A stretch of DNA of 64,000 nt from Falsigemmobacter intermedius (GCF_004054105.1 NZ_SBLC01000006.1:62001-126000); one strand, 5' to 3'; shown: positions 1 to 8,855, counted from the stretch's first letter. Numbers and translations: made by a program. The notes: generated by a model from the letters alone, not told the origin.

Positions 1-117
1 AATGGCGGGCGCTATGACGCGCTGACCCGGGTTCTGGGGCAGGGCCGTGAAATTCCGGCGGTCGGCGGCATCATCCGCCCCGGCCTGCTGGCGCAGCTGA
101 AGGAGGCCCGGGTATGA
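1..117 (+). CDS. hisZ: ATP phosphoribosyltransferase regulatory subunit HisZ (3' end only)
   Basis: The reading frame is open from the first base and ends at TGA 115-117. The visible 38 residues contain GGRYDAL near the start and the tail GGIIRPGLL, matching the C-terminus of HisZ, the HisRS-like regulatory partner needed by short-form HisG. The stop overlaps the hisG start as ATGA, so the two subunits are translationally coupled, which fits a hetero-octameric HisG-HisZ enzyme. Only the C-terminal end lies in the window. Identity rests on this tail plus the short hisG next to it. Confidence 0.85.
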   Translation, partial: NGGRYDALTRVLGQGREIPAVGGIIRPGLLAQLKEARV

Positions 118-821
118 GCCTTCGTATCGGGGTGCCGTCCAAGGGGCGGCTGATGGAAAAGACTTTCGAGTGGTTTGGCGCGCGCGGCGTGACCATGGCG
201 CGCTCGGGTGACGACCGGGAGTATTCCGGCCATGTCAGCGGCATCGGCGGCGTGCATCTGGTGCTGCTCTCGGCCGGTGAGATCCCGCGCGAACTCTCGG
301 CCGGGCGCATTCACCTGGGCGTGACCGGGACCGATCTCATCCGCGAAAAGCTCGCCGGCTGGGACACCCGGGTCGCCGAAGTCGCGCCTCTGGGCTTTGG
401 TTTTGCTGATCTCATCATCGCCGTGCCGAACGCCTGGATCGATGTGGACACGCTCGATGATCTGGATGCGGTCGCCGCGCAGTTCCGGGCCGCCCATGGC
501 CACCGCCTGCGGATTGCGACCAAATACCACCGTTTGGTGCGGGAGTTCCTGCAAAGCGCAGGGGTTGCGGAATACCGTCTCGTCGACAGCCAGGGCGCGA
601 CGGAGGGCACCATCCGCAATATGACCGCAGAGGCGGTGGCGGATATCACCTCCTCGGGCGATACGCTCAGGGCGAACCATCTGAAGATCCTCTCGGATGG
701 TCTGGTGCTGAAATCCCAGGCCGAGCTTTTCGCCTCGCGCCGCGCCAATTGGGATGCGATCACCCTCGCGCGATTGAACGAGCTTTGCGCAAAACTCGGG
801 GTTGAAGCGCCCGCGCTTTAA
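114..821 (+). CDS. hisG: ATP phosphoribosyltransferase catalytic subunit, short form
   Basis: It catalyses the first step of histidine synthesis, condensing ATP with PRPP. The 235-residue length is the short (HisG_S) form, which lacks the C-terminal feedback domain and depends on HisZ. The N-terminus carries the conserved [10 protein letters not shown] motif, and residues about 158-169 carry the PRPP-binding loop [12 protein letters not shown]. The ATG overlaps the hisZ stop by 4 bp. A 9-bp GC-rich inverted repeat (833-841 with 854-862) follows the gene but lacks a clear T tract, so termination there is uncertain. Confidence 0.96.
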   Translation: MSLRIGVPSKGRLMEKTFEWFGARGVTMARSGDDREYSGHVSGIGGVHLVLLSAGEIPRELSAGRIHLGVTGTDLIREKLAGWDTRVAEVAPLGFGFADLIIAVPNAWIDVDTLDDLDAVAAQFRAAHGHRLRIATKYHRLVREFLQSAGVAEYRLVDSQGATEGTIRNMTAEAVADITSSGDTLRANHLKILSDGLVLKSQAELFASRRANWDAITLARLNELCAKLGVEAPAL

Positions 822-890
822 CCCTTGGGTCAGGGCCGCTCTCACCATGGCGCGAGCGGCCCAGCAGCCTTGAAGTTAAGGCTTGCAAGG

Positions 891-917
891 CCCCCCGATT
901 GGGGCGAAAAACGCCCC
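891..917 (+). promoter_or_regulatory. Possible alternative-hairpin leader before argC
   Basis: Two hairpins share the same G run. CCCC (893-896) can pair with GGGG (901-904) across a GATT loop, or GGGGCG (901-906) can pair with CGCCCC (912-917) across five A residues. They are mutually exclusive and end ten bases before the argC ribosome-binding site. This could be chance in GC-rich DNA. No known riboswitch or leader peptide is recognised here. Confidence 0.2.
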
Positions 918-937
918 CGAAAACAGGGAGCTGCGCC

Positions 938-1966
938 ATGACCCACCGTATCGCCATCCTCGGAGCCTCGGGCTATACCGGAGCCGAACTTGTCCGCCTG
1001 ATCGCGACCCATCCTGAGATGGAAATCGTGGCGCTGTCAGCCGATCGTAAGGCCGGGCAGGATATGGCGGAGGTCTTTCCCTTCCTGCGCCATCTGACGC
1101 TGCCGAAGCTGGTGAAGATCGAGGAGATCGATTTCTCGCAGGTCGATCTGGCCTTCTGCGCGCTGCCGCACGCCACCACCCAGAAGGTCGTAGCGGCCCT
1201 GCCGAAAGATCTGAAGATCGTTGATCTGTCGGCGGACTTCCGTCTGCGCGATGTGGCGGATTATGAGAAATGGTACGGCCAGCCGCATTTCGCGCCGGAG
1301 CTGCAGCCCGAAGCCGTTTACGGCCTGACCGAGTTTTACCGCGAAGAGATCCGCAACGCGCGTCTGGTGGCAGGCACGGGCTGCAATGCGGCGACCGGGC
1401 AATATGCGCTTCGCCCGCTGATCTCGGCAGGTGTGATCGATCTTGACCGCATCGTGCTTGATCTGAAGGCCGGTGTCTCGGGCGCGGGCCGCTCGCTGAA
1501 AGAGAACCTGCTGCATGCAGAGCTTTCAGAGGGCACCCACAGCTATTCGGCGGGCGGAAAGCACCGTCACCTCGGTGAATTTGACCAGGAGTTCTCGAAA
1601 CTTGCCGGTCGTCCGGTCCATGTGCAGTTCACGCCGCATCTGATGCCCTTTAACCGTGGCATTCTGATGACCGTTTATGTTGACGGTGATCCGGCGGTCA
1701 TCCATCAGACCCTGGCTGATGCCTATAAGGATGAGACCTTTATCCAGGTGCTTCCTTTTGGCGCACTGCCGTCAACCCGGGATGTGCGCGGCTCGAACTT
1801 CTGCCATATTGGCGTGACCGGCGACCGTGTGCCGGGCCGTGCGACCATCGTGGCGGTGCTCGATAACCTGACGAAAGGCTCGTCGGGTCAGGCGCTGCAG
1901 AACGCCAACCTGATGCTGGGTATTGAAGAGACCACCGGCCTGATGCTGGCTCCGGTCTTCCCGTAA
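938..1966 (+). CDS. argC: N-acetyl-gamma-glutamyl-phosphate reductase
   Basis: This cytosolic NADPH enzyme of arginine biosynthesis reduces N-acetylglutamyl phosphate to the semialdehyde. At 342 residues it has the usual length for the long ArgC form. The NADP motif GASGYTG spans residues 9-15, the catalytic cysteine is C149 in GTGCNA, and H209/H211 lie in the KHRHLGE segment. I chose ATG 938 because GGAG (927-930) precedes it by seven bases. An upstream in-frame TTG at 899 would add 13 uncharacteristic residues. ccmE follows after only three bases. Confidence 0.96.
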   Translation: MTHRIAILGASGYTGAELVRLIATHPEMEIVALSADRKAGQDMAEVFPFLRHLTLPKLVKIEEIDFSQVDLAFCALPHATTQKVVAALPKDLKIVDLSADFRLRDVADYEKWYGQPHFAPELQPEAVYGLTEFYREEIRNARLVAGTGCNAATGQYALRPLISAGVIDLDRIVLDLKAGVSGAGRSLKENLLHAELSEGTHSYSAGGKHRHLGEFDQEFSKLAGRPVHVQFTPHLMPFNRGILMTVYVDGDPAVIHQTLADAYKDETFIQVLPFGALPSTRDVRGSNFCHIGVTGDRVPGRATIVAVLDNLTKGSSGQALQNANLMLGIEETTGLMLAPVFP

Positions 1967-1969
1967 GAT

Positions 1970-2413
1970 ATGAAAACGCTTAAGAAACGCCGCCGTATTC
2001 AGATTATCGTCGTTGCCGTGGTGGCGCTGGTCCTGTCGACCGCGCTGATCGGCTATGCCATGCGGGACGGGATCAACTTCTTCCGCTCCCCCTCGCAGGT
2101 GGTGGCTGAGCCGCCGCCCGCGACCGAGACCTTCCGCATCGGCGGGCTGGTCGAAGAGGGCAGCATTCAGCGCGGCGACGGTGCCACGGTGCGCTTTGTC
2201 GTGACCGATGGCGGGGCGAGTGTGCCGGTGGAATTCACCGGGGTGCTGCCCGATCTTTTCTCAGAAGGTCAGGGCATGGTCGGCACCGGTAAGCTGGTCA
2301 ACGGGGTCTTCATCGCGGCAGAGATCCTCGCCAAACACGATGAGACCTATATGCCGAAAGAAGTCATGGACGCTTTGAAAGAGCAGGGCGTCTATAAAGA
2401 CGGCAGCAACTGA
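1970..2413 (+). CDS. ccmE: Cytochrome c-type biogenesis heme chaperone CcmE
   Basis: CcmE binds heme covalently in the periplasm and hands it to the CcmF/H ligase for cytochrome c maturation (System I). The 147-residue protein has a basic N-terminus, one membrane segment at about residues 10-30 and an OB-fold periplasmic domain. It also has the HDETY signature (His123, Tyr127), which matches the HxxxY heme-attachment motif. It starts three bases after argC and is followed directly by a strong terminator, so no ccmF or ccmH is co-transcribed here. Confidence 0.95.
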   Translation: MKTLKKRRRIQIIVVAVVALVLSTALIGYAMRDGINFFRSPSQVVAEPPPATETFRIGGLVEEGSIQRGDGATVRFVVTDGGASVPVEFTGVLPDLFSEGQGMVGTGKLVNGVFIAAEILAKHDETYMPKEVMDALKEQGVYKDGSN

Positions 2414-2420
2414 GATCATA

Positions 2421-2449
2421 AGCCCCGCTTCGGCGGGGCTTTGTTTTTT
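2421..2449 (+). terminator. Rho-independent terminator after ccmE
   Basis: AGCCCCGC (2421-2428) pairs perfectly with GCGGGGCT (2433-2440) across a TTCG tetraloop, followed by a T-rich run to 2449. It lies eight bases after the ccmE stop and closes the his/arg/ccmE transcription unit. Confidence 0.93.
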
Positions 2450-2605
2450 CGCTGAGCCCAGGGCAGGTGGAGATGAAAGGGAGCGGCCTCAGATGGTTGA
2501 TCCTGGCCTCAGTCACGGCTCGTTGACCATCACTGCGGTCATAAAGGTGGTCCGCTCCGGCAAGGGTGATGGACTTTGCAGCGCCATCGCAGCATAGGAT
2601 GGGAC

Positions 2606-3826
2606 ATGGAACAGGATGTCATCATCGCAGGCGGTGGCCTGAACGGACCGGCGCTGGCACTCGCGCTGGCTCAGGCCGGATTTCATGTGACTTTGGTCGA
2701 TGCGCGCCCTGATGGCGCGCGGGCCGCAGAGGGGTTTGACGGGCGCGCCTATGCCCTGGCGCTGGCCTCTCAAAGGCTGCTTGCCGCACTCGGCGTCTGG
2801 CCGGAGGTGGCGCGTGAGGCCACGGCGATTGAGGCGATCCGCACCTCAGACGGGGTGCCTCAGGGCGCTTCGGTGCCGTTTTTCCTGAGTTTTGATCGGG
2901 GTGAGCTGGATGAAGGCCCGATGGGGTTTCTTCTGGAGGACCGCTATCTGCATAAGGCGCTGGTCGCAGCCATTGCGGCTGAGCCGAAGATCCGCCGGTT
3001 GAGCGGGGTCTCGGTGGTTGCGCAGGAGGCCGGACCTGAGGCGATCAGCGTCACGCTGTCAACTGGCGAAGGACTGAGCGCGCGGCTTCTGGTCGGCTGT
3101 GACGGGCGCGGCTCGGGGGTGGCGGGGCGTGCGGGCATCCGGCGGCAGGGCTGGGGGTACGGGCAGACCGCGCTCGTGAACGCCCTGCAGCTTGACGCGC
3201 CCCATAGCGGTGTGGCGCATCAGGTATTTTTGCCCGGCGGGCCGGTCGCGATTTTGCCGCTGAGCAGGGATCGTGTCTCGATCGTCTGGTCTGAGGAGGA
3301 GCGGGCGGCGGCGCGCATCCGGGATCTGCCTGACAGTGATTATCTGGATCTGCTTATGGAGAAGATCGGTCATCTCACCGGTCCGGCACAGCTGACCGGG
3401 GACCGGTTCAGCTACCCGCTGAGCCTGTCGCTGGCGGAGAGTTACATCGCGCCCCGGGTGGCTTTGGCCGGAGATGCGGCCCATGGCATTCACCCGATCG
3501 CCGGTCAGGGGTTGAACCTCGGGCTGCGGGACGTGGCGGCGCTGGCAGAGGTGCTGGCGGACGCCCGGGCGCGGGGCGAGGATCTCGCTGCGGGAAATGT
3601 TCTCGAGCGCTATCAGACCTGGCGGCGGTTTGACGCGACCTCGCTTGCGCTTGGGATGGATGTGGTGAACCGGCTGTTTTCCAACCACAGCCCGCTGGCA
3701 CGCGGTCTGCGGGGGCTTGGGATGCGGGCGGTGGCCGCGCTTGATGCGCCGCGGCGCAGCTTCATCCGCGAGGCTGCGGGGCTGTCAGGGGAGCTGCCGC
3801 GGCTTTTGCAGGGGCGCAGGCTTTAA
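2606..3826 (+). CDS. UbiH/UbiF/COQ6-family FAD-dependent ubiquinone hydroxylase
   Basis: It is probably one of the aromatic-ring hydroxylases of ubiquinone synthesis. The 406-residue protein has an N-terminal FAD dinucleotide motif (IIAGGGLNGPALA) and a DG motif in VGCDGRG. The FAD ribose-binding segment GDAAHGIHPIAGQGLN lies at about residues 291-306, diagnostic of UbiH/UbiF/VisC/COQ6 proteins. ATG 2606 is chosen because AGGATGGG precedes it; a TTG at 2576 would add ten non-family residues. Which ring position it hydroxylates cannot be read from sequence, since alphaproteobacterial members vary in regiospecificity. Confidence 0.9.
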   Translation: MEQDVIIAGGGLNGPALALALAQAGFHVTLVDARPDGARAAEGFDGRAYALALASQRLLAALGVWPEVAREATAIEAIRTSDGVPQGASVPFFLSFDRGELDEGPMGFLLEDRYLHKALVAAIAAEPKIRRLSGVSVVAQEAGPEAISVTLSTGEGLSARLLVGCDGRGSGVAGRAGIRRQGWGYGQTALVNALQLDAPHSGVAHQVFLPGGPVAILPLSRDRVSIVWSEEERAAARIRDLPDSDYLDLLMEKIGHLTGPAQLTGDRFSYPLSLSLAESYIAPRVALAGDAAHGIHPIAGQGLNLGLRDVAALAEVLADARARGEDLAAGNVLERYQTWRRFDATSLALGMDVVNRLFSNHSPLARGLRGLGMRAVAALDAPRRSFIREAAGLSGELPRLLQGRRL

Positions 3827-3853
3827 GAGCCGCAGGGGCGCTTTTCGCGGTGA

Positions 3854-3907
3854 GGCCGGAGGGCGCTGCCCTCCGGACCTCCCGGAGTATTTTGAAAAAG
3901 CCAAAGG
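3854..3907 (+). repeat. Dispersed 3'-end element, copy A
   Basis: A GC hairpin (CCGGAGGGC 3856-3864 with GCCCTCCGG 3868-3876) is followed by CCCGGAGTATTTT and AAAAAGCCAAAGG. The same architecture recurs at 44215, 45675 (opposite strand) and 49669. This copy follows the UbiH-family gene in that gene's orientation and sits between it and convergent rpe. It may serve as the terminator or RNA 3' end of the monooxygenase gene. Confidence 0.75.
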
Positions 3908-3916
3908 CCGAAGAGA

Positions 3917-4603
3917 TCAGACCGCGGCGCGGATCGCTTCGCGGATGGCGGTCATATTGGCGCCGTAGACCTGCGGCTGGTCAACAGAGCCGCCTTTGAA
4001 GACAGCGGAACCTGCGACAAGTACATCGGCGCCGGCTTTGACGAGGGCGGGGGCCGTGGTCGGATCGACGCCGCCGTCGATCTCAATATGGACGGGGCGG
4101 TCGCCGATCATGGCGCGCAGTTCGGCCACTTTGCCGGTCATATCGATGAATTTCTGGCCGCCAAAGCCCGGATTCACCGTCATGACGCAGACCAGATCGG
4201 TGAGATCGAGCAGATGTTTCACCGCCTCAGCCGGGGTTCCGGGGTTGAGGGCCACGCCGGCTTTTTTGCCGGTGGCGCGGATCGCCTGGAGCGTGCGGTG
4301 GATATGGGGGCCGGCCTCGACATGGGCGGTGATGATATCGGCGCCGGCCGTGGCGAAGGCCTCGATATAGGGATCGACCGGGGCGATCATCAGATGCACG
4401 TCCATCACCGTTTTGACGTGTTTGCGGAAGGCTGCAACGGCCGGCGGGCCGAAAGTGAGATTGGGGACAAAATGGCCGTCCATGACGTCCACATGGACCC
4501 AGTCCGCGCCCTGGGCCTCAATGGCCTGGATTTCGCGGCCGAAATCGGCGAAGTCGGCGGAAAGGATCGACGGGGCGATCTTTACGGAGCGGTCGAAGGT
4601 CAT
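3917..4603 (-). CDS. rpe: Ribulose-phosphate 3-epimerase
   Basis: It interconverts ribulose 5-phosphate and xylulose 5-phosphate in the pentose phosphate and Calvin pathways. The 228-residue TIM barrel shows the family landmarks: APSILSADFADFG near the N-terminus, HVDVMDGHFVPN with a metal-binding His and Asp, VMTVNPGFGGQ, and EIDGGV toward the C-terminus. ATG 4603 is supported by AGGTGG just upstream. The open frame extends to 4672, but those extra 23 residues do not fit the family. It is the last gene of a leftward run and ends against copy A of the repeat. Confidence 0.97.
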   Translation of the reverse strand: MTFDRSVKIAPSILSADFADFGREIQAIEAQGADWVHVDVMDGHFVPNLTFGPPAVAAFRKHVKTVMDVHLMIAPVDPYIEAFATAGADIITAHVEAGPHIHRTLQAIRATGKKAGVALNPGTPAEAVKHLLDLTDLVCVMTVNPGFGGQKFIDMTGKVAELRAMIGDRPVHIEIDGGVDPTTAPALVKAGADVLVAGSAVFKGGSVDQPQVYGANMTAIREAIRAAV

Positions 4604-4670
4604 GGGCCCACCTGATGGTTCGCAAGCTTTGGCGGGGTTTTGCCCTGAAAGCGGCGCTTTGGAAAGCCGC

Positions 4671-4698
4671 AAAAGGGTCGCGCGGGGGCGCGCGACCC
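4671..4698 (-). terminator. Terminator after the universal stress protein gene
   Basis: On the minus strand a 10-bp perfect stem (4689-4698 with 4675-4684) with a four-base loop is followed by TTTT (4674-4671). It separates the universal stress protein gene from rpe. Confidence 0.85.
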
Positions 4699-4708
4699 GG
4701 GCAGGGGC

Positions 4709-5170
4709 TCATTTAACGATCATGACCGGGAGCTGAGTGCCGGCGAGCACCTCGGCGGCCTGGCTGCCGAGGACGAGTTTGGTGATGCCACGCCGCCCGC
4801 GCGAGCCGATGACGATCAGATCGCAGCCCTCCTCCGCCGCTTTCTCCGTGATGGCGACCGCCGGATGGGTATTCGGGACATAGAGGAGGCGCGGATGAAC
4901 GCCCAGTTTGCGCGCCTCCTCTGAGACCAGGGCCAGAACTTCATCGGCATGGGACTGCATGGCAGTGCGGTTGGTCTCCATCTGCTCAGGCGTGAAGACG
5001 GTGCCGGCATAGGGGCTGAGATCGGCGGCATAGAGGTAGTCGGGGTAGCTTTCCGAGGCCATGACCACGGTGAGTTTGGCCTTCAGGGCGGCGGCGAGGC
5101 CGATGGCTTTTGTGACGCCTTTGCCCGCCCAGTCTGAGCCGTCGGTTGCCGTCAGAATGTGCCGAAACAT
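4709..5170 (-). CDS. Universal stress protein (UspA family)
   Basis: A 153-residue single-domain Usp protein beginning MFRHILTATDGS. The C-terminal GSRGRRGITKLVLGS matches the G-2x-G-9x-G(S/T) nucleotide-binding motif, so this member probably binds ATP. Such proteins are cytosolic and induced by starvation and other stresses, but the specific role is unknown. Start 5170 is set by GGAGGTGAAG immediately upstream; the frame runs 12 residues further without a good ribosome site. The gene is followed by its own terminator, so it is probably monocistronic or ends the dtd transcript. Confidence 0.93.
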   Translation of the reverse strand: MFRHILTATDGSDWAGKGVTKAIGLAAALKAKLTVVMASESYPDYLYAADLSPYAGTVFTPEQMETNRTAMQSHADEVLALVSEEARKLGVHPRLLYVPNTHPAVAITEKAAEEGCDLIVIGSRGRRGITKLVLGSQAAEVLAGTQLPVMIVK

Positions 5171-5227
5171 CTTCACCTCCTGCTTTGGGATGGCTGATGT
5201 TAGCACGTGACGGGGCGCCTGTCGCGT

Positions 5228-5674
5228 TTACCAGTCAGCGCTGTCGATCCAGATGGTCACAGGACCGTCATTGAGCAGGCGCACCTTCATATCGGCGGCG
5301 AAGATCCCGGCCTCGACTTTCAGCCCTTCAGAGCGCAGGGCGGCTTTGAAATGCTCATACATCGGCTCTGCCTGTTCGGGGCGGGCGGCGGTGGCGAAGC
5401 TGGGGCGGTTGCCGCGGGAGGCATCGCCTGCAAGGGTGAACTGGCTGACGGCGAGGATGCTGCCGCTGACGTCCCGGACGGAGAGGTTCATCTTGTCGTT
5501 TTCATCGGTGAAAATGCGCAGTTTGGCGATTTTGGCGGCCATCTTGGTGCTGGTGGCTTCAGTGTCGCCCTCCATGGCGCAGATCAGGACCAGAAGGCCG
5601 GGACCAATTTCGCCGGTGATTTGTCCGTCGACCGTGACAGAGGCCTCTGTGACCCGTTGAATAAGCGCCCGCAT
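5228..5674 (-). CDS. dtd: D-aminoacyl-tRNA deacylase
   Basis: It removes D-amino acids (and glycine mischarged on tRNA-Ala) from tRNAs in the cytosol. The 148-residue length is standard for DTD. The catalytic SQFTL motif is at residues 77-81 and the chirality-selecting Gly-Pro is at residues 137-138 within NDGPVT. The start MRALIQRV is the usual family N-terminus. The gene is leftward between lpdA and the stress protein gene. Confidence 0.96.
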   Translation of the reverse strand: MRALIQRVTEASVTVDGQITGEIGPGLLVLICAMEGDTEATSTKMAAKIAKLRIFTDENDKMNLSVRDVSGSILAVSQFTLAGDASRGNRPSFATAARPEQAEPMYEHFKAALRSEGLKVEAGIFAADMKVRLLNDGPVTIWIDSADW

Positions 5675-5696
5675 TGTCCTGTCCTTCCATAAGATA

Positions 5697-5722
5697 ACCC
5701 CACCGGATGGCTCCGGCGGGGT
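5697..5722 (-). terminator. Hairpin after lpdA, probable terminator
   Basis: A 10-bp stem with one G-T wobble (5713-5722 with 5697-5706) and a six-base loop lies between lpdA and dtd. The T tract on the minus strand is weak, so termination may be partial. Confidence 0.6.
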
Positions 5723-5746
5723 GTCTTTAGCAAACCCCGGAGGGGA

Positions 5747-7135
5747 TTACGAATGGATCGCGCCGTCGCCGCAGGCCAGCGCCGCTTCGCGCACGGCCTC
5801 AGAGTAGGTGGGGTGGGCGTGGCAGGTGCGGGCCACGTCTTCGGCGGAGGCGCCGAATTCCATGGCGACGCAGATCTCATGGATCATATCGCCCGCCGCC
5901 GGGCCGATGATGTGGCAGCCGAGCACGCGGTCAGTGGCGGCATCGACGATCATCTTGACCATGCCGTCGCCCTGGAAGACCGCTTTGGCGCGGGCGTTGC
6001 CCATGAAGGAGAATTTGCCGACCTTATAGGCACGGCCTTCCTCTTTCAGCTGCTCTTCGGTTTTGCCGACCGAGGCGAGTTCCGGGGTGGTATAGACCAC
6101 GCCGGGGATCGCGTCGTAGTTCACATGGCCGACCTTGCCGGCGATGATTTCTGCAACTGCGATGCCTTCGTCCTCAGCTTTATGCGCCAGCATCGGGCCG
6201 GTGATCGCATCGCCGATGGCGTAAAGGCCGGGCAGCGAGGTGCGGTAGTGATCATCGGTTTTGACCTGACCGCGCGGCAGCATTTCCACGCCAAGCGCCT
6301 CAAGGCCGAGGCCTGCGGTATAGGGGCGGCGTCCGGTGGCGACGAGGACGACATCCGCCTCAATCGCATGTTCGCTGTCGTCTTTGCGCAGTTTGTAGCT
6401 GACCTTCGCGCCCGAAGCGGTGAGTTCAGCGCCCTGAACGGCTGCACCCAGAACGAACTTCAGGCCCTGGCGGGTGAGGAGCTTCTGGAAGCTTTTCGCA
6501 ATCTCGCCGTCCATGCCGGGGGTAATGGCGTCGAGATATTCGACCACGGTCACTTCGGCACCAAGGCGGGCATAGACCGAGCCCATTTCCAGGCCGATGA
6601 CACCAGCGCCGATCACGACCATCGACTTCGGCGGGTTATCCAGCGACAGCGCGCCGGTCGAGGTGACGATGACCTTCTCATCCACCGGGACACCCGGCAG
6701 CGAAGCGGCTTCCGATCCGGTGGCGATCACGATGGCCTTCGCCTCATGCAGGTCGTCGCCGACCTTCACCTGGCCCTGCGCCGGGATCGAAGCCCAGCCT
6801 TTCAGCCAGGTGATCTTGTTCTTTTTGAAGAGGAACTCGATGCCCTTGGTGTTGCCGCCCACGACATCGGCTTTATAGGCCTGCATTTTCGCCCAGTCGA
6901 CGGTCGGCGCAGCCACGTTCAGACCCATTTTGGCGAAGTTATGCTCTGCCTCATGCAGCGAATGGGTGGCATGCAGCAGCGCCTTGGAGGGGATGCAACC
7001 AACGTTTAGGCAGGTGCCGCCGAGGGTCTCACGCCCCTCAACAACGGCCACTTTCAGACCAAGTTGGGCGGCACGGATGGCGCAGACATAACCGCCGGGA
7101 CCGGCGCCGATGACGATCAGATCGAACTGGGCCAT
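5747..7135 (-). CDS. lpdA: Dihydrolipoyl dehydrogenase (E3 of 2-oxoglutarate dehydrogenase)
   Basis: It reoxidises the dihydrolipoyl arm of the 2-oxoglutarate dehydrogenase complex with NAD. The 462-residue flavoprotein has GAGPGG at residues 10-15, the redox disulfide C42/C47 in [13 protein letters not shown], a second Rossmann motif ([20 protein letters not shown]) and the C-terminal active-site HAHPT. ATG 7135 has AGGAG seven bases upstream; the longer frame to 7183 adds an unlikely 16 residues. Its place after sucA-sucB assigns it to the oxoglutarate complex, though E3 can be shared. Confidence 0.97.
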   Translation of the reverse strand: MAQFDLIVIGAGPGGYVCAIRAAQLGLKVAVVEGRETLGGTCLNVGCIPSKALLHATHSLHEAEHNFAKMGLNVAAPTVDWAKMQAYKADVVGGNTKGIEFLFKKNKITWLKGWASIPAQGQVKVGDDLHEAKAIVIATGSEAASLPGVPVDEKVIVTSTGALSLDNPPKSMVVIGAGVIGLEMGSVYARLGAEVTVVEYLDAITPGMDGEIAKSFQKLLTRQGLKFVLGAAVQGAELTASGAKVSYKLRKDDSEHAIEADVVLVATGRRPYTAGLGLEALGVEMLPRGQVKTDDHYRTSLPGLYAIGDAITGPMLAHKAEDEGIAVAEIIAGKVGHVNYDAIPGVVYTTPELASVGKTEEQLKEEGRAYKVGKFSFMGNARAKAVFQGDGMVKMIVDAATDRVLGCHIIGPAAGDMIHEICVAMEFGASAEDVARTCHAHPTYSEAVREAALACGDGAIHS

Positions 7136-7198
7136 GAGATACTCCTGGTAGATCATCCCGGGCCGCAGGAGGCCGGGACGCAAAAGACGACGGGGGGA

Positions 7199-7588
7199 TC
7201 AGAACAGAGAGACCCCGAGGATGACAAGGGTGGCGATGGTGCCAATGGCCCAGACGACCGAGCGCCAGGGCGAAAGACCAAGGCCATAGGCCGGAAAGTA
7301 GAGAAGGCGGGCCGCCAGCCAGATCCAGGCGGCGCCCTGCGTCACGCCCGAGCTTTGGCCCGAAAGGGTGACCACGACCACAGCGATGGTGAAGAGTGCC
7401 AGTGATTCGAACATATTGTTCACCGCGCGGCGCAACCGGCCGGTCAGCGGTGAAAATTCAGGCTCGCGGTCGCGCGGGCCGGTGTTGTAATCGCGGCCGA
7501 CATCTTTGTTCATCACCGTGCCGGCGATGGCGATCTGGATCATCTGAAAGATGGCGCCAAGCGCAAGGACCGTCAGTTCCGGGGTCAT
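7199..7588 (-). CDS. MAPEG-family integral membrane protein
   Basis: A 129-residue protein with about four hydrophobic segments. It contains VMNKDVGRDYNTGPRD in the first loop and NNMFESLALFTIAVVV in the second membrane segment, both typical of bacterial MAPEG (eicosanoid/glutathione metabolism) proteins. The ATG has GGAGAAGG upstream. It sits between sucB and lpdA with 63 bp to lpdA and a hairpin behind sucB, so it is probably transcribed with the oxoglutarate dehydrogenase genes. I recall the same placement in other Rhodobacteraceae. The substrate is unknown. Confidence 0.85.
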   Translation of the reverse strand: MTPELTVLALGAIFQMIQIAIAGTVMNKDVGRDYNTGPRDREPEFSPLTGRLRRAVNNMFESLALFTIAVVVVTLSGQSSGVTQGAAWIWLAARLLYFPAYGLGLSPWRSVVWAIGTIATLVILGVSLF

Positions 7589-7607
7589 GAGCCTTCTCCG
7601 CTTAAGG

Positions 7608-7634
7608 AAACGGGCAGGCCCGAAGGCCTGCCCG
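7608..7634 (-). terminator. Strong hairpin between sucB and the MAPEG gene
   Basis: CGGGCAGGCC (7611-7620) pairs perfectly with GGCCTGCCCG (7625-7634) across a CGAA loop. On the minus strand it is followed by only TTTCC, so it may attenuate rather than fully stop transcription into the MAPEG gene and lpdA. Confidence 0.65.
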
Positions 7635-7641
7635 AGTAAGA

Positions 7642-8853
7642 TCAGAGATCCATCAGCAGGCGGCGCGGATCTTCCAGCGCCTCTTTGACGCGCACGAGGA
7701 AGGTCACGGCGCCTTTGCCGTCAACGATACGGTGATCGTAGGAGAGCGCCAGATACATCATCGGGCGGATGACGATCTGACCATTCACCACGACCGGACG
7801 ATCCTGAATCTTATGCATGCCAAGGATACCCGACTGCGGCGCGTTCAGGATCGGCGAAGACATCAGCGAGCCGTAGACACCGCCGTTCGAGATGGTGAAG
7901 GAGCCGCCCTGCATCTCTGCCATGGTCAGCTTGCCGTCACGGGCGCGCAGGCCGAGTTCAGCGATCTTCTTCTCGATCTCAGCGAAGGACATCTTGTCCG
8001 CATCGCGCACGACCGGAACCACCAGACCGTTGGGGGTGCCGACAGCCACGCCCATGTGGACGTAGTTTTTGTAGATGATGTCGGTGCCGTCGATCTCAGC
8101 GTTCACCTCCGGCACCTCTTTGAGGGCGTGGTTACAGGCTTTGACGAAGAAGGACATGAAGCCCATCTTCACGCCGTGCTTCTTCTCGAACTGGTCTTTG
8201 TAGGTGTTGCGCAGTTCCATGATCGCCGACATATCCACCTCGTTGTAGGTGGTCAGCATGGCGGCGGTGTTCTGGGCTTCTTTCAGACGGCGCGCGATGG
8301 TCTGGCGCAGCTTGGTCATGCGGACGCGCTCTTCGCGGGCGGAATCGTCTGCAGTGACCGGCGCACGCGGGGCAGCAGCGGCAGCAGCCGGAGCAGCAGC
8401 AGGCGCGGCTTTGATCGCGGCAACAGCGGCGGCCACATCTTCCTTCATGACGCGGCCGTCACGGCCTGAGCCCTGAACCTGATCGCGCGAGAGACCCGCT
8501 GCGGCCATGGCAACTTTCGCCGAAGGGGCATCTTCGACGTCTTTGCCGGCGGCGGGGGCTGCCGGGGCAGCCGCCGGAGCGGCCTCAAGCTTCGGTGCCG
8601 GAGCGGCGGCTGCGCCGGCTGCCGAGATCATCGCCAGCAGCGCATTGGCGCCAACGGTCTCACCGTCCTGAGCGATGATTTCCGCAAGGATGCCCGCAGC
8701 GGGTGCGGGCACGTCGAGCGAGACTTTGTCGGTTTCCAGCTCACACAGGATCTCATCCTGCGCAACAGCATCGCCCGGTTTTTTGAACCAGGTGGCCACG
8801 GTGGCCTCGGTGACGCTTTCGCCGAGGGCGGGGACGCGAACTTCGATGCTCAT
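7642..8853 (-). CDS. sucB: Dihydrolipoyllysine succinyltransferase (E2 of 2-oxoglutarate dehydrogenase)
   Basis: This is the core E2 subunit, transferring succinyl groups to CoA. The 403-residue protein has one lipoyl domain with Lys43 in [12 protein letters not shown], then an alanine-rich linker. A peripheral-subunit-binding domain follows at about 105-142, then a second Ala-rich linker. The catalytic domain contains SYDHRIVDG with His374 and Asp378. It begins two bases after the sucA stop, so translation is coupled, with AAGGAAAATAAGG before the ATG. The linker repeats are normal for E2 proteins. Confidence 0.97.
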   Translation of the reverse strand: MSIEVRVPALGESVTEATVATWFKKPGDAVAQDEILCELETDKVSLDVPAPAAGILAEIIAQDGETVGANALLAMISAAGAAAAPAPKLEAAPAAAPAAPAAGKDVEDAPSAKVAMAAAGLSRDQVQGSGRDGRVMKEDVAAAVAAIKAAPAAAPAAAAAAPRAPVTADDSAREERVRMTKLRQTIARRLKEAQNTAAMLTTYNEVDMSAIMELRNTYKDQFEKKHGVKMGFMSFFVKACNHALKEVPEVNAEIDGTDIIYKNYVHMGVAVGTPNGLVVPVVRDADKMSFAEIEKKIAELGLRARDGKLTMAEMQGGSFTISNGGVYGSLMSSPILNAPQSGILGMHKIQDRPVVVNGQIVIRPMMYLALSYDHRIVDGKGAVTFLVRVKEALEDPRRLLMDL

Positions 8854-8855
8854 CC

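Noticed and set aside
8370-8640. Short GCAGC-type repeats in sucB as a possible microsatellite or foreign insert
   Set aside because: They encode the alanine/proline-rich flexible linkers normal for dihydrolipoyl acyltransferases.
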